Origin: Ectocarpus siliculosus
Lineage: Eukaryota > Sar > Phaeophyceae > Ectocarpales > Ectocarpaceae
Reading direction: 5' to 3'
NCBI GenBank assembly: GCA_000310025.1
Contig: FN649726.1
Coordinates: 3,092,134 to 3,126,580, forward strand
DNA length: 34,447 nt
The notes beneath the pieces were generated by a model. It searched no databases. It saw only the letters and a list, made by a program, of their open reading frames with translations, and was not told where the DNA came from. Below, piece after piece: positions 12,343 through 22,881 of the stretch. Both the position numbers and the translations under genes were made by a program. Each line of letters begins with the position of its first letter. Position 1 is the stretch's first letter.

Positions 12343-14162
12343 ATTGTTATTGCTGTTGTTGATACTGTTGGTTTTGTTGATGTCGGTGTTGTTGTTGTTG
12401 TTGCTGTTTTTGTGTCGTCGCGTGCGGTGATCGTGCACACGTAGAAAAGGTCTGAAAAGCTTCGGCACTGGGGAAAATCGGTCGATCTACTCTCGCTCTC
12501 TCTGGCCTGCGGTTCCCCACACGCCGTCGGTGGCAGGGTTACACCGTGGTGGAGTTCCACGTGCTGCTGTAGCCATGATGATGCCAAAAGAATCACGAAG
12601 GAGGACAAGCCCGCACTCCGGCGGCAACCAGCACTTCGGGGAATGTTCACTAAGAGCGCAAGCATTCGGCAATAAAACCCGAGGGGAGACTGGCATTCCA
12701 CGAAAGTTGCCAGGACGGGCCTTGCTTTATCCAGCCCGTCGCCACCACGGGCTTGAGGCATCGAACAAAAGCCAAAAAACGCGAGGAACACACGCGCAAA
12801 AAACATTACTACTTCGAAGTATGATCCAAACCTTTGCCCAAGGCTTGTCGAGAGTGTCGTTGCTGATCCCGTAGAAGCCGTGCGGAAGGCGGGTTATCCC
12901 GGCCTCGTCCCTGTTGCTCAGCAGCCAAGCGCCGCTCGGATCCGAGAGCACGAGGTTGAACCCGGCGTATCGCCGTCGCTCCTAAAAAAATTGTTTCGCA
13001 AGCGTTTGTTTGGGAATCGCCATTCGGCAGCGACGGGATCGTCACCCACCCACACACACCGCGTCTTCGAGAAAGCGTCAAGACAGCAACATGCGAATGC
13101 GAGATAATCTATGTACTACATGAATCCCTGAGTAACCCCACCCCCCGCCCCCCGGCAGCTATCAAAACCACTTCGGCACCCCCTTCCCCATCCTACCCAC
13201 CTTGGATAGTCGTGAGCAGTATGTCTCTGCGTCCTCGTCGCCCTTCAAAAAGTCGGCCACGAGCCCGCCCCGGCTCTTCCGGGCCTTGGCCCTCGCCACC
13301 GCCACTGCCAGGGGCACCGAGGCGGCCGTGACCAGCCCCGCCGCCGCGCACAGCGCGTACAGCCAGCCGAGCGACGACGACGACAAGGAGGAGCCCGCCG
13401 GCCTAGACAAGCCCAAGCTCGACACCACAGCAGCAGCAGCAGTGGCACCCCAGCCGCCGCCGCCGCCGCCCCCGCTGCCGCTAGCAGCATCACTACTGCT
13501 GATCCCGTTCTCGTGGCCAGCCCGTGCGCGAAGGATGGCCGCGGCGGCGGCGGTGGCGGCGGCGGTGGCGGCGGCGGCGACGGCCGCCACCTTGTTGGCC
13601 CACCCTCCCAGGGTCACGTCCTCGAGCACGTTCTCCCAGGTCGAGGAGACGTTAGTCAGGGTGGCGAACTTTCCGGAGCGGCTCACGCCCAGCCAGGTCC
13701 CACCTGCGACCAGATCGCGACCTTTATATGCATACAAAAACAAATATGGGAGTGCGGGGGGGGGGGGGGGATGAAGGTATGGCAATCACGACGGGGGGGA
13801 TGCTCGGCTGCCTGTCTCAATTATTCGATTCTCTCGTTCTACGCTTTTTGAAGAGAGAAAACGCCCAGACCAGACCTACGTGCTGTAACAAGCGTAAGAC
13901 ACGTGCTCGCGCCTTTGGATACTAGCCTGCCAGCAAGTTAGAGCCCGCGTCCTTCCAGAAGTGAATGGGGGCCGTCGGTCGGCCGAGGTCTTCGTCCCTG
14001 TTGGAGGCGACGATCAGCTTGTAGCGGCCGCGAATCCCGCGCCCTTCGCCGTTGCCTGCCGCGGCCTTCCCCGCCGCCGAGAAGTCCATCGACGCGAGGG
14101 GGGGGGCATCATCATCATGGCCCGCCTCTTTGCCGAGAGCGTGATAGAGAAACAATATGCAC
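11139..14162 (-). CDS. TANGO2/NRDE-domain protein, with membrane-helix insertion and apparent frameshifts
   Basis: Minus-strand exons: 14162-13927, 13721-13201, 12981-12832, 12270-12151 and 11467-11139. TANGO2 proteins act in lipid/haem handling and Golgi or mitochondrial upkeep; the chemistry is unsettled. Diagnostic motifs are CILFLYH right after the start Met, LIVASNRDE (51-59), GRPTAPIHFW, AGRDLVAGGTWLG, KFATLTN, GFNLVLSD, LLSNRDE, LPHGFYGISNDTLDKPWAK, and YGTRSSTVVLVD in the last exon. The Met appears split: the first listed exon supplies only the G of ATG, so a short 5' exon ending in AT lies further upstream and was not placed. Intron 1 seems to use a GC donor. Exon 2 carries an extra segment of about 120 residues with a transmembrane helix (about 198-221). 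Exon 4 needs two single-base shifts to keep family similarity. The start of the last exon is tentative. The gene is tail-to-tail with the transporter. Confidence 0.82.
12281..12411. repeat. GTT-rich microsatellite
   Basis: A run of GTT units, interrupted by ATT, GCT and short divergent blocks, spans about 130 bases. On the minus strand it reads as AAC units and lies in TANGO2 intron 3, immediately before the exon 4 acceptor at 12271. It therefore occupies the place where a polypyrimidine tract would be expected. Confidence 0.9.
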
Positions 14163-15807
14163 CTGCGAAGCGTTCGAGCACAGACAGATCGTGTCGTTGT
14201 GGTTGCTGCTGTTGTTCCTGTTGTGGTTGTTGTTGTTGTTGTTTCCTGTTGTCAAATGCTCGAGTAGTTTTTCAATATGGTCCACGGTGGAATCGAAGAG
14301 TGCACCCCAAGCAAGAGCGAATGGAGAGGGACCGCCGTGGGTGAAGACGGTGGGGGCTTTTAGACGAGATCGAGACGTACTAAATGGCTGGTGATGGTGC
14401 AACCACCAAAAATTGAAAGTGCGGCCGCAAGGTACCGAAAAGAAGAATTAGAGAGATTACCAACGGCAAGGGCTTTCGAGAACCGACACCGGACGGACCC
14501 ACGGATATCGACCCGATGAGACCGAGAAGCAAGAGCTTCATTCGATTTGATACGTGGCCTCCAGCACAAGTTGGGCAAGCCCCCACCGACATGCGCACAA
14601 GCCAAGTTGTTCGTGTACACCTGCCAACGCTCGCCTGCTGACGTTCGCCTACGCCGTACATGCTGTACAACCGCGGCGCCACAGCCACACTCTGCCTATG
14701 TACCAAAGATCAACATCGTAGCAGGGAGTAACCGTCGGACCGTATAGTATGCATACGCATGATATGCATACTGTATGCGCCAAACATGTGTGTCTACGGG
14801 TGCAACATACAGACCTTTCCACCACAAACTGTCTTGTAGAGCCAGCCTGTAACCCACAGGGGAGATATCGTTATATATGCTTGCTGCTCGGGGATTCGTA
14901 GAAACATAGATGGTGTGTGTGTTTTCGTCCTATTTATTACAATAGGCGACAGCAGTCCCCCCATTTTTCGTGCTGAAACGCGTATTACAGGCAGCAGGAC
15001 ACGTGTTTCAGCGTAGCATATGTAGAGTACACTCTTCAGTGTATTCATCCATGAAAAAAAAAAAAACTCCAGCATAAAAAATGCTTGGTTTTCAAGAACA
15101 ACTTCAATACAAGAATGAAAATACCGACCGAAGCAGACACACAGCAGTTACTGCGTAGACCGTATTGTGGCGCAGTTTGATGATGGATTCCGACAGCGGC
15201 CTCCGAATGTCGGATGTCAATGTCGGTGCAACCGTTCTGCGCATGTTGGACAACAATGCAGCAGAGGGCACCTCAGCACCTACTTCCCATATTACCCGCT
15301 GTTGTATACACATACATGAGATGAGCCTCTCTTCTTCTACGATCTTCCACGTGAGTGGTCTGTAGGAAAGCTGCAACGTATAACAGCAACTTCGCTTTAA
15401 GCTACAATATAACCCGCGGTGTTGCTCCTTTTTCGGTAGAGGCCAAGCCACATTGATAAGCTACCAAGCTTACAACAGCAGTAGTAGTAGCATAGATGAG
15501 CAAATGAAAATTTCGTCTCAACTGCATGTAGCACGCACATATTTCTTCCTGGGCCGTCCGCTCTCCACGTCCGCGTCTTGTGTTCTCGCTCACAGCAAGT
15601 GTACGGCGCAGTGTTGCAGCAGGCCAAAGTCCGCTGTTCGGCACTTGCTTATGTGTATTGCCCCGCATCGAACCCCCCATCCATCACTCCCTAATAATGT
15701 GCGTGTCCCCCGAAAATTGATAGATCAGACGCAGCAGACACAGGCGGCCAGCAGGCAGACCGGCTTGCGGCGCTCTCTCGTCGGTGGGCGTTGCCCAGGC
15801 AGCAGCC
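14163..15807. promoter_or_regulatory. divergent intergenic region between TANGO2-like gene and tomosyn
   Basis: About 1.6 kb separates two genes transcribed away from each other. It must contain the promoter and 5' leader of tomosyn on the right, and the missing first exon and promoter of the TANGO2-like gene on the left. One weak candidate for the end of that first exon is CAT|GTACGG on the minus strand near 14660. No other coding sequence is convincing. The only obvious structure is the inverted repeat at 14746-14772. Confidence 0.5.
14746..14772. repeat. short perfect inverted repeat
   Basis: AGTATGCATA (14746-14755) is mirrored by TATGCATACT (14763-14772) across a seven-base spacer. The flanks carry further partial copies of TATGCATAC and TGTATGCG. 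It lies between two divergent genes and could be a protein-binding palindrome or chance AT-rich symmetry. Confidence 0.5.
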
Positions 15808-18800
15808 ATGCGGAGCTTTCTTAGCCAGGTGAAGAAGAGTTCCCGATACCGCCAGCTACAGGCTGGAACACGGTCAAATTGTCTAGAGTCGTATCCTCTG
15901 CACTACCGGCATATTATGTACCTCGCCCAGCACCCAGCACACTGCTGTCGGTGGAGCTTTGCTGCTTGGTATACTTCCTGGTAGTGCGCGTCCGTGTCGT
16001 CAGCGATGATGCTATACCCTAGCATCCGTTCCGCGTCAAGCATGAACGAATGCACTTCAGTGCACAACGTTTTCGCACGAACGACGATCGGTTGTTGGAC
16101 AACGAAAATAAAAATACCGCCACCGCCGCCATGTTCCGACAAGACGCCGCGTGCCAAGAACGTTGAATCAGGAACAACACCCCCATCATCCGAGATGCGA
16201 CGACTACCTACCAGTGCTGCGCGCAAGTGGTTGTCATCACTTTGTTTAGTTCCACATACGCGCGCACGTGGGCTACATACATTCATGTTCATATGTAGAG
16301 GTCGCCGGCGCCCGGCATGTCGTGAAGCGAATCATTAACGTCTGTTTTCGGGCAGGTCGGCCTCAAGAGCAGCGCCGGCGAGGAGCAGCGGGAAGGGCCC
16401 GAAAACGACGGTCCGGACGCAGACGCTGCTGATGTAATGGGGTCCTTCGCCTCCCCGAAGCGGCTGGGCCATCATGGTTCGATCAGCGACGCTTGTGTCT
16501 TGTCCTACGAACCAACCAACGTGAGTCTCCTCCCTTGTCCGAGGAACCTCGCGTACATCACGGAACAGGAAATGCAGCTCATGTGCAACGGTCCCCACCT
16601 GGCAACACGCTGCGATGCCAACACAAGAGCGGCGCCTTGCAAGAAAATGGACTGGTGTCGAAGCGCTCAATCGTACAGCAAAAGATGGATCCTATAACTA
16701 TCTGCATTTCGTTTTTCTATAGCAGGGTATGTCTTGTGTGCACCCTCTGCTGTGGGTTCCCCCTCGTCGTCCTTCGAACAAGGCGTACGGGTCTCGAAGG
16801 TTTCACCAATACGCAACCAGCTGGGGTACACGATAGCCTCCCTTCAGCAGTTATAACCCTTCCATGCATTCTTGCTGCCGATCGATGCTGCTGCTGTTGT
16901 CTCGCACGCGCCCCCAGGGACTGATGGCCGTCGCCTCCCGCGGGGGTCTGGTCAAAGTGTTCGGCGGGCCGGGGGTGGAGCTAGTTCTCGAGGAGGAGGG
17001 GGCGTCCGTCGCCGGCGAGGACCCACCGTCCCATCTGCTCTTCGCGACGCCGAGCCTCCTCGTTGGGGTGACGGCAACGGGTGCCGTGTTGGTGTGGGAC
17101 CTCGCGGCAGGAGGGCGCGGCGGTAGCATCCCCTCCCCGCCGGACCCCGCCACGGGCCTCGACGAGCGCGTCACGTCCGTTCACTCACACGGCGGCGGCG
17201 GCGGCGGCGGCCTCGCCTCCGACGCCCACGAAGAGCGGTACGTCTTCCTGGGCTTCGAGAGCGGTCGCGTTCGCGTCGCGCAAGTTTTCCCTGTGTATCG
17301 CGAGTCCGGCTACACCGTGGAGCCTCAGAACACGAGCCACGGAGCACCCGATGAGCTGCTGCAAGCGCCCGGCAAGAGTTTGGGGGCCGTCACCGCCATC
17401 GCATCTTTCGGAGATCGGGACGGCGGCGGCGGCGGGTTTGGCATTTTTGGACACCGGTGCGGCGGAATCGTGGTCTGGGATTGGGTCCGCCGGAAGCGAC
17501 TCGCGCTCCGGAGTCTGGGCAAGTCGCAAGGCAAGAAGGAGGAGGAGGACGACGACGAGGAGGAGGACTTCGAGGACCGGGAAGGTCGCGAGGTGACGAG
17601 CCTGGCGTTGCACCCTTCCGGCGAGGCGTTCGCGGCCGGGTTCGCGGCCGGCTGCTACGCGGTCTTCTCCGTCTCCTCGTCGCCCTCGCACGAGACCGGC
17701 CCGCCGCGGTGGGTGCGCGAGGTCGGGGACGACGGCTCGTGCCCGAGGGAAGGGCCGACCATCGTGCGAACGGCGGTCTCCCTGGTGCGGTGGGTGCGCG
17801 TGCGCGGGGCCGGGGCCGGCCGAACGTCGGGGCTTGTCGTGGCGGGCGGCGTCGAGATCGAGGAGGGCGAGGAGCCCGATGGAGTAAGCCTGCTGGTGCC
17901 GTCATCTGAGGCTGTCGGTGCGCGCGGCGGCGGCGGCGGCGGCGGCGGGAGGGCCTTAAAGAAGAAGGACGTCGTCACGGCGGCGAAGGCCGCGCTCGAG
18001 ACCGCTGTTTTCGTGCCCTTCGCCATGGGACAGGAGAGGCTGTCCCACGTACATTGTGTGCTCTCGGGCACAGGGGCGCCGACACGAGAGCCCCGTAGGG
18101 CAGGAACGAGGTCTTCCGGCGACCTGTCTGAGGACGCGAGGGTCGGCGGCAAGGATGAGCCAGATTCAGCAGCGGCGCAGGAGGACGAGGTCGAGGTAGC
18201 CGAGGAGCTGGTCGTCCTCGGGCTGGTGAAGTGGAACGAGGAGTTTCTAGGCGACGACGGAAGGCTGCACTTTAGGCTCGCTTCGTCCATCCAGGCCTGC
18301 CCGATCCAGACGAGCCCCTACGTGGCCCTGCTGCAGCTGGCGCCGGAGAGGTTCGGACCGCATCTCTCGGGGTTTGCGACGGTCACGGCGGTCGCGTCCA
18401 CGCCGCTCCTGTCCTCGTCCACGATCCTCGACTTCATGACGTGCTTGGGGGCCGAACAGGTGCAGGAGGAGGGTCGAAACGGCTCGCAGACCACGGCGTC
18501 CCCCCTCCTGCGAGGCGGTTACCTCCGATGGCCCGACAGCGTCCCTTCCCGCAGGCGCGACGAAGCCCTGGGCACCAGCGAGCTCCTCGTCGCGGGCCAC
18601 TCGGACGGGTCGCTCAGCTTCTGGGAGTGCTGCGGGCCGGCATCGAGGCAGGACGCGGTCTGTCTCTCGGAGGGCAGGGTGGTCATGCGCGAGGTCCCCT
18701 CGGGGACCGTCCTGCTGGGCTCCGTGCCGGCCGCCGGATTGGGGTCCCCCGAAGAGGGCGCGGGAAACGCCGCCGTGACCGCGCTCGACGTGTGGGTTGA

Positions 18801-21758
18801 GCGCGACCACGTCGCGGCGGCGGCGGGGGCGGCGGCGGCGGGGCGCAACGCTTGCTGGGTGGCGGTCGGCCTCGAGAGCGGGGACGCCAGGGTGATCGTT
18901 TTGTCCAACAGGATGGAAGCCGGGTGCAGCAACCCAGAATTTCCTAGCGGTAGCGGCGGTGGCTGTAAGGCAGGGTCGGGGGGGGGGACGCCGCTGGCGG
19001 AGAAACCGGTAGAGGTTTCTGACGTGAAGCTGGGCGACGACGGAACGACCGGAGATGACTCGACGAAAGGCAGCAGCGGCGGCGGTCGACTGTTGAAACG
19101 GTTCTTGAAGCGCGGAACGGGGCAGCAGCCGTCTCCCGGGGACGAGGAGGGCGCAATGGAAGACACCGAGCTGGAAGCGGCTATCGCGGAGGCACGGGCA
19201 GAAGCGCGCGCGATTGCGGCGCTCGAGGAGTCGAGGGAAGGGGCTCCGGAGAATGCTGAAACGCCGGAACCTCGAGGGACAGTCGACGATGCGCGAAAAC
19301 GCGAATCCGTTGGGGGGGAAGGGGAGGCGCAGGAGACGGATGATCACGAAGAGAGCGATCATCTTCGGCAAGAGCTTTCCGAGGCCATGGCCGACGAGGG
19401 CGCGTGGAGCGGATCCGTCATGTCACCTTTGCCCAAACGACCGCCTCCGAAGCACGCCCCGGAGGCAGAGAAAGGAGAAGAAGAGAAGCTCCGCCTGGAC
19501 GAACCCCCGAAAGCCTCCCTCATACAACTCGCGCTCAGGCTGCACAGCCACGCGGTTCGGTGCGTCGCCCTGTCGTTCGACGCGCGGGGGTCGGCCCTGG
19601 TCCTCGTCGTAGCGGACGAGGCGGGCGTCGTCTCCGTGACGGATGTCTCCACCGGCTCCGCCTCGCTTCTGCCCATGCGCGTCCCGCAGTCCAGACCCTG
19701 CCGTCCGAGCGTCACGATCGGCCCTATGCCGAGTGCCCTTTCGGGGGGGCAAACCCCAGAACCCGGTGCCTCCGGGGCACTGTTTGTCTTGCTGGAGGGA
19801 TGGCTCAACGTCTTCGACCTTGCATCCAGGGACCCCGTCGATTTTGTTCAGGTACCTGGGCTTGCGCCGCCGAGTGACGATAGCCATAAAAGCGGCGGAG
19901 GCGGCGGCGGCAGAGCCGGTATTCGGGAAGATGACTTCGCCGGGTCCGCAGGGAGAACGAGGAGTCGCGAGCGGAGCGAAGAAACCCCCTGGCTTGCCTG
20001 TGTGGACAAGCACGGCCTGCCGCTCCAGCCGTACGCGTCGGAACCGTTCAGCTCTTCCTTTAGCCCCCCGCCACGAAAGGATCATGCCGGCACGGAAGCC
20101 GACGGCGTGAAATTGGACCCAGAAGACGCCCCCGTCCACTCGCACACCATCTGGGTCTCTCCCGTGCCCTCGCGCACCGCGCTCGACGACTACCACGAGC
20201 ACGAACTGCAGGTTCTCAGCGACACGCCGCCGCCGGAACCGTTGTTGTTGGTAGTGCGCGGGGCAACGGCAGTCGTCCTCGCCATCTCCCGGAGGGACGC
20301 CGACGGCGTTACGTCATCAGTGTTTGCCCGGCGGGGCTCGGTCTCTCCGGACGCGGCGACTTTCAAGGGAAGGTCGGGCGCCGAGCTGGTTGTGCGGTCT
20401 CGGGGGACGTTGCCGCCGGCCCGGAGAAGCGCGGTGCCGCCGACGATCGACGGCGCCGGTGTCTGCTTGGTGGCGGCGGCGGGGGGGGAAGGGCTAGAAG
20501 GTGAGGCGGGGCGACGCGGGTGCCTCATCGCTGCCGACTCCTCTGGCTTCGTGACGGGTCTTCTCCTTCCTTCCCTCTGCCCCGTCTTCCGCGACCGGCT
20601 TCCGACGAGCGGCGACGATGCCGGATTGCGAAGAGGCGCGCCGTCGCTGGCGCAGAAGTCCGTGTGCAATTCCGTCGGGGAGCTCACGCTCCAAGGGATG
20701 GCAGGGGTGAGCGGCCGTTGTTGTTGTTGTGTGTGTGTTACGTGTTTTTTGGCCGACGTGGAACAAAAGAACCTCGTTGACAATGCGTGTGTGCCCTCCG
20801 GTCTCTTCTATTTTCATCGCCGGGCAATCTGGCAGTGGTACACAGTAGTAGGTTTACTTCAAGCGCTTCTGAGTGTCGGTCACCGCGCCGCAGGGTGACC
20901 AGCCCCCGTGTGTGCTGGTTGTTATTGTTGCCTTCATTTCATCAACAATTTCGACCTCTTATCCGGTAGCGCTCCTCTTCCGAACTCGTGAAGGCGAAGA
21001 CACGAATGTGTCGGCCGCGCCATCACGTCATGTTGTTGAAGATTGCAGTTTGTACACGGCACGGATACATGAGACTCATGGACGCCCTTCCCCTGTCGCA
21101 GCAGGAGTTGACCCGGTGGTCAGTGCTGACAGACGAAGCTTGCGACGCGCTGATGGGCTCCAAGCCTCGCTTGGTCAAAATATCTACCCTGGCGAGGCCC
21201 GCTGCGATGAGTAGGCAGTCCTCCACCGGCGACGACAACGACAGCGGCGGCCGCGGCGGCGGCGGCGGAGGGGCCCTGTCGTCTTCCAGGGGGAGATCCG
21301 CAAAGGGGATGCTGGGGAGACTGTCGCTGGGCGGGTCGAAAAAGAACATTGCCGATGTGTTCGCTGTCGAACCCTCGCTCCGACAGGATTCAATAGGCGG
21401 GGGCAGCGGGAGCACACGCTCCTTACTTTCGTCGAGCGCTGGCGGTTCATCCGGTCGTGCGGCAGGGGGCAGGGGGGGAGGGCAAACGGAGCAGCACCAA
21501 CGCGATGCTCTGTTCGGGCAGCGAGAAGCCGGGGCCGGCGGCGGCGGCGAGACGTCGGCGGTGGGCGGGGCTCGCGGCGGCGTTAGCGGCGCCCACGCGG
21601 CGGCCAGCGAAGCCCGCGACCTGGCGATCGAGCGAGGAGAGAAGTTGGAAAATTTAGTCGATAGGTCGCGCCAGCTCGAAGACAGCGCGATGGCATTTGG
21701 CGACATGGCCAAGCAGCTCCGGAAGCAGCAAGAAGACGAAGCGTGTTGCATCTCGTAA
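15808..21758 (+). CDS. tomosyn (Lgl-family, WD propellers plus R-SNARE motif) with CaaX box
   Basis: Four exons: 15808-15828 (seven codons, MRSFLSQ), 16356-16520, 16918-20706 and 21042-21758, all phase 0, giving 1563 residues. Tomosyns are soluble R-SNARE proteins that bind Q-SNAREs and restrain vesicle fusion. The propeller start matches the family: GLMAVASRGGLVKVFGGPGVE. Later WD-like pieces include YVFLGFESGRVRVAQVF, GGIVVWDW, EVTSLALHPSGEAFAAG, ELLVAGHSDGSLSFWE and AVRCVALSFDARGSALVLVV. The R-SNARE motif is at about 1507-1556, with zero-layer Arg 1523 in AIERGEKLENL. The protein ends CCIS, a good CaaX motif. Long acidic and Gly/Ser loops break up the propellers. Exon 4's acceptor (TTGAAG|ATT) is weak but is the one that keeps phase. 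The stop lies inside GTAAGA, which could act as a donor, so alternative 3' splicing is possible. Confidence 0.92.
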
Positions 21759-22881
21759 GATGTTGGCTGATTGTATCTACAATAGGTTCTTGGTGTGTGG
21801 CAATCAATCCTGTTGTTCTGAAGAACGACGGTCTTGTTGGTTCGATGTGTTAAGTGTGTTTGTACGCCGCACCCCCAAATTTTACGCAACGGGGATCTGC
21901 CTTGAAATACTTTTCCACAACAGCGTTAGTTCAGGATAAACGGGGCCGACCAATGTGTTCCGGGGGCGCCAATCTCTTGGCCCATAAGAGTCTTGGGAGA
22001 ACATCACTCTTGTAGATACGCCATGTCTGGCAAAAAGGACCCGCCTATTGCAAGGCACTTGACGTCTTGAGGAAGGCATTCGGATGGGATAGGTAGGAAA
22101 ATGGATGGCTGTCACAGAAGTTTCGCAAGACGGGCAGGCTTGCTCAGGCAACGCTTTTGGCAGACAGAAGCAAGGGACGGTCCGATGTGTACTATGGCCG
22201 AAACCCCAACATTGTCTGACGATTGAGAGTCTGTACTGCGAGATCACATGTTGGCATGGGACAGCGAGTGTTTTCGGGTGTTATGCGGGCGCTCTTGTGG
22301 GATGACGTGGGGTTACCGCAGCATATGGGAGGGCGGGGAGGACTTGGCGGAGCGGTTTCTCTGGGGGTGGACGGAGACAACGCATGGCCAGGAGCCCTAG
22401 GACATACAGATTATGACATGTGGTTTTGGGGTCAACACCGCACGCGCAGATTAACGTACATGTCGAGCGCAGCATGATGGTGAATCCTAGGAATTCCTAT
22501 TCGTACACCACCGTGCGCAATAACAAAACCTGAAACACGGGACACACAACCCATGATCTCCGAACCAACTCGTTGGCTCCAACATGCTGATAAGACCACA
22601 ATATTGAAAGCTCTCACTAAAAGAACCCCGACACAATCGTACGTTCGCCACAACCCTAAATTTGTCCAGCTCCGCCAAGACACGCTTCGGCACGGCTTTA
22701 TCCACTCGACGCACTTGCGGTTTTGCGCTGGCCGCAAGGATCGAAGCTGTCATGAGCTGCCTTCCGTTTCAAAAAAAAAAGTCCCATCACCAAGAACTAA
22801 TTAACACCCGCAAACCACTTCTTTCTACACGTCTACGTAACAACCAACCACAACCTGTCTCCCCTTAGAAGCCCGTTTTTT
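21759..22881. other. tail-to-tail intergenic region
   Basis: Between the tomosyn stop and the stop of the minus-strand small membrane protein there is about 1.1 kb with no exon I can support. Open frames at 22430-22750 on both strands look like chance or old repeat sequence, with no motif I recognise. It presumably contains both 3' untranslated regions. Confidence 0.55.

Noticed and set aside
12281-12411. CRISPR-like or coding Asn/Thr repeat array
   Set aside because: It is a simple GTT/AAC microsatellite in an intron, with no spacers and no unit longer than three bases.
18247-19371. Long minus-strand open frame opposite tomosyn
   Set aside because: Composition is that of antisense GC-rich coding DNA, while the plus strand carries conserved tomosyn sequence over the same bases.
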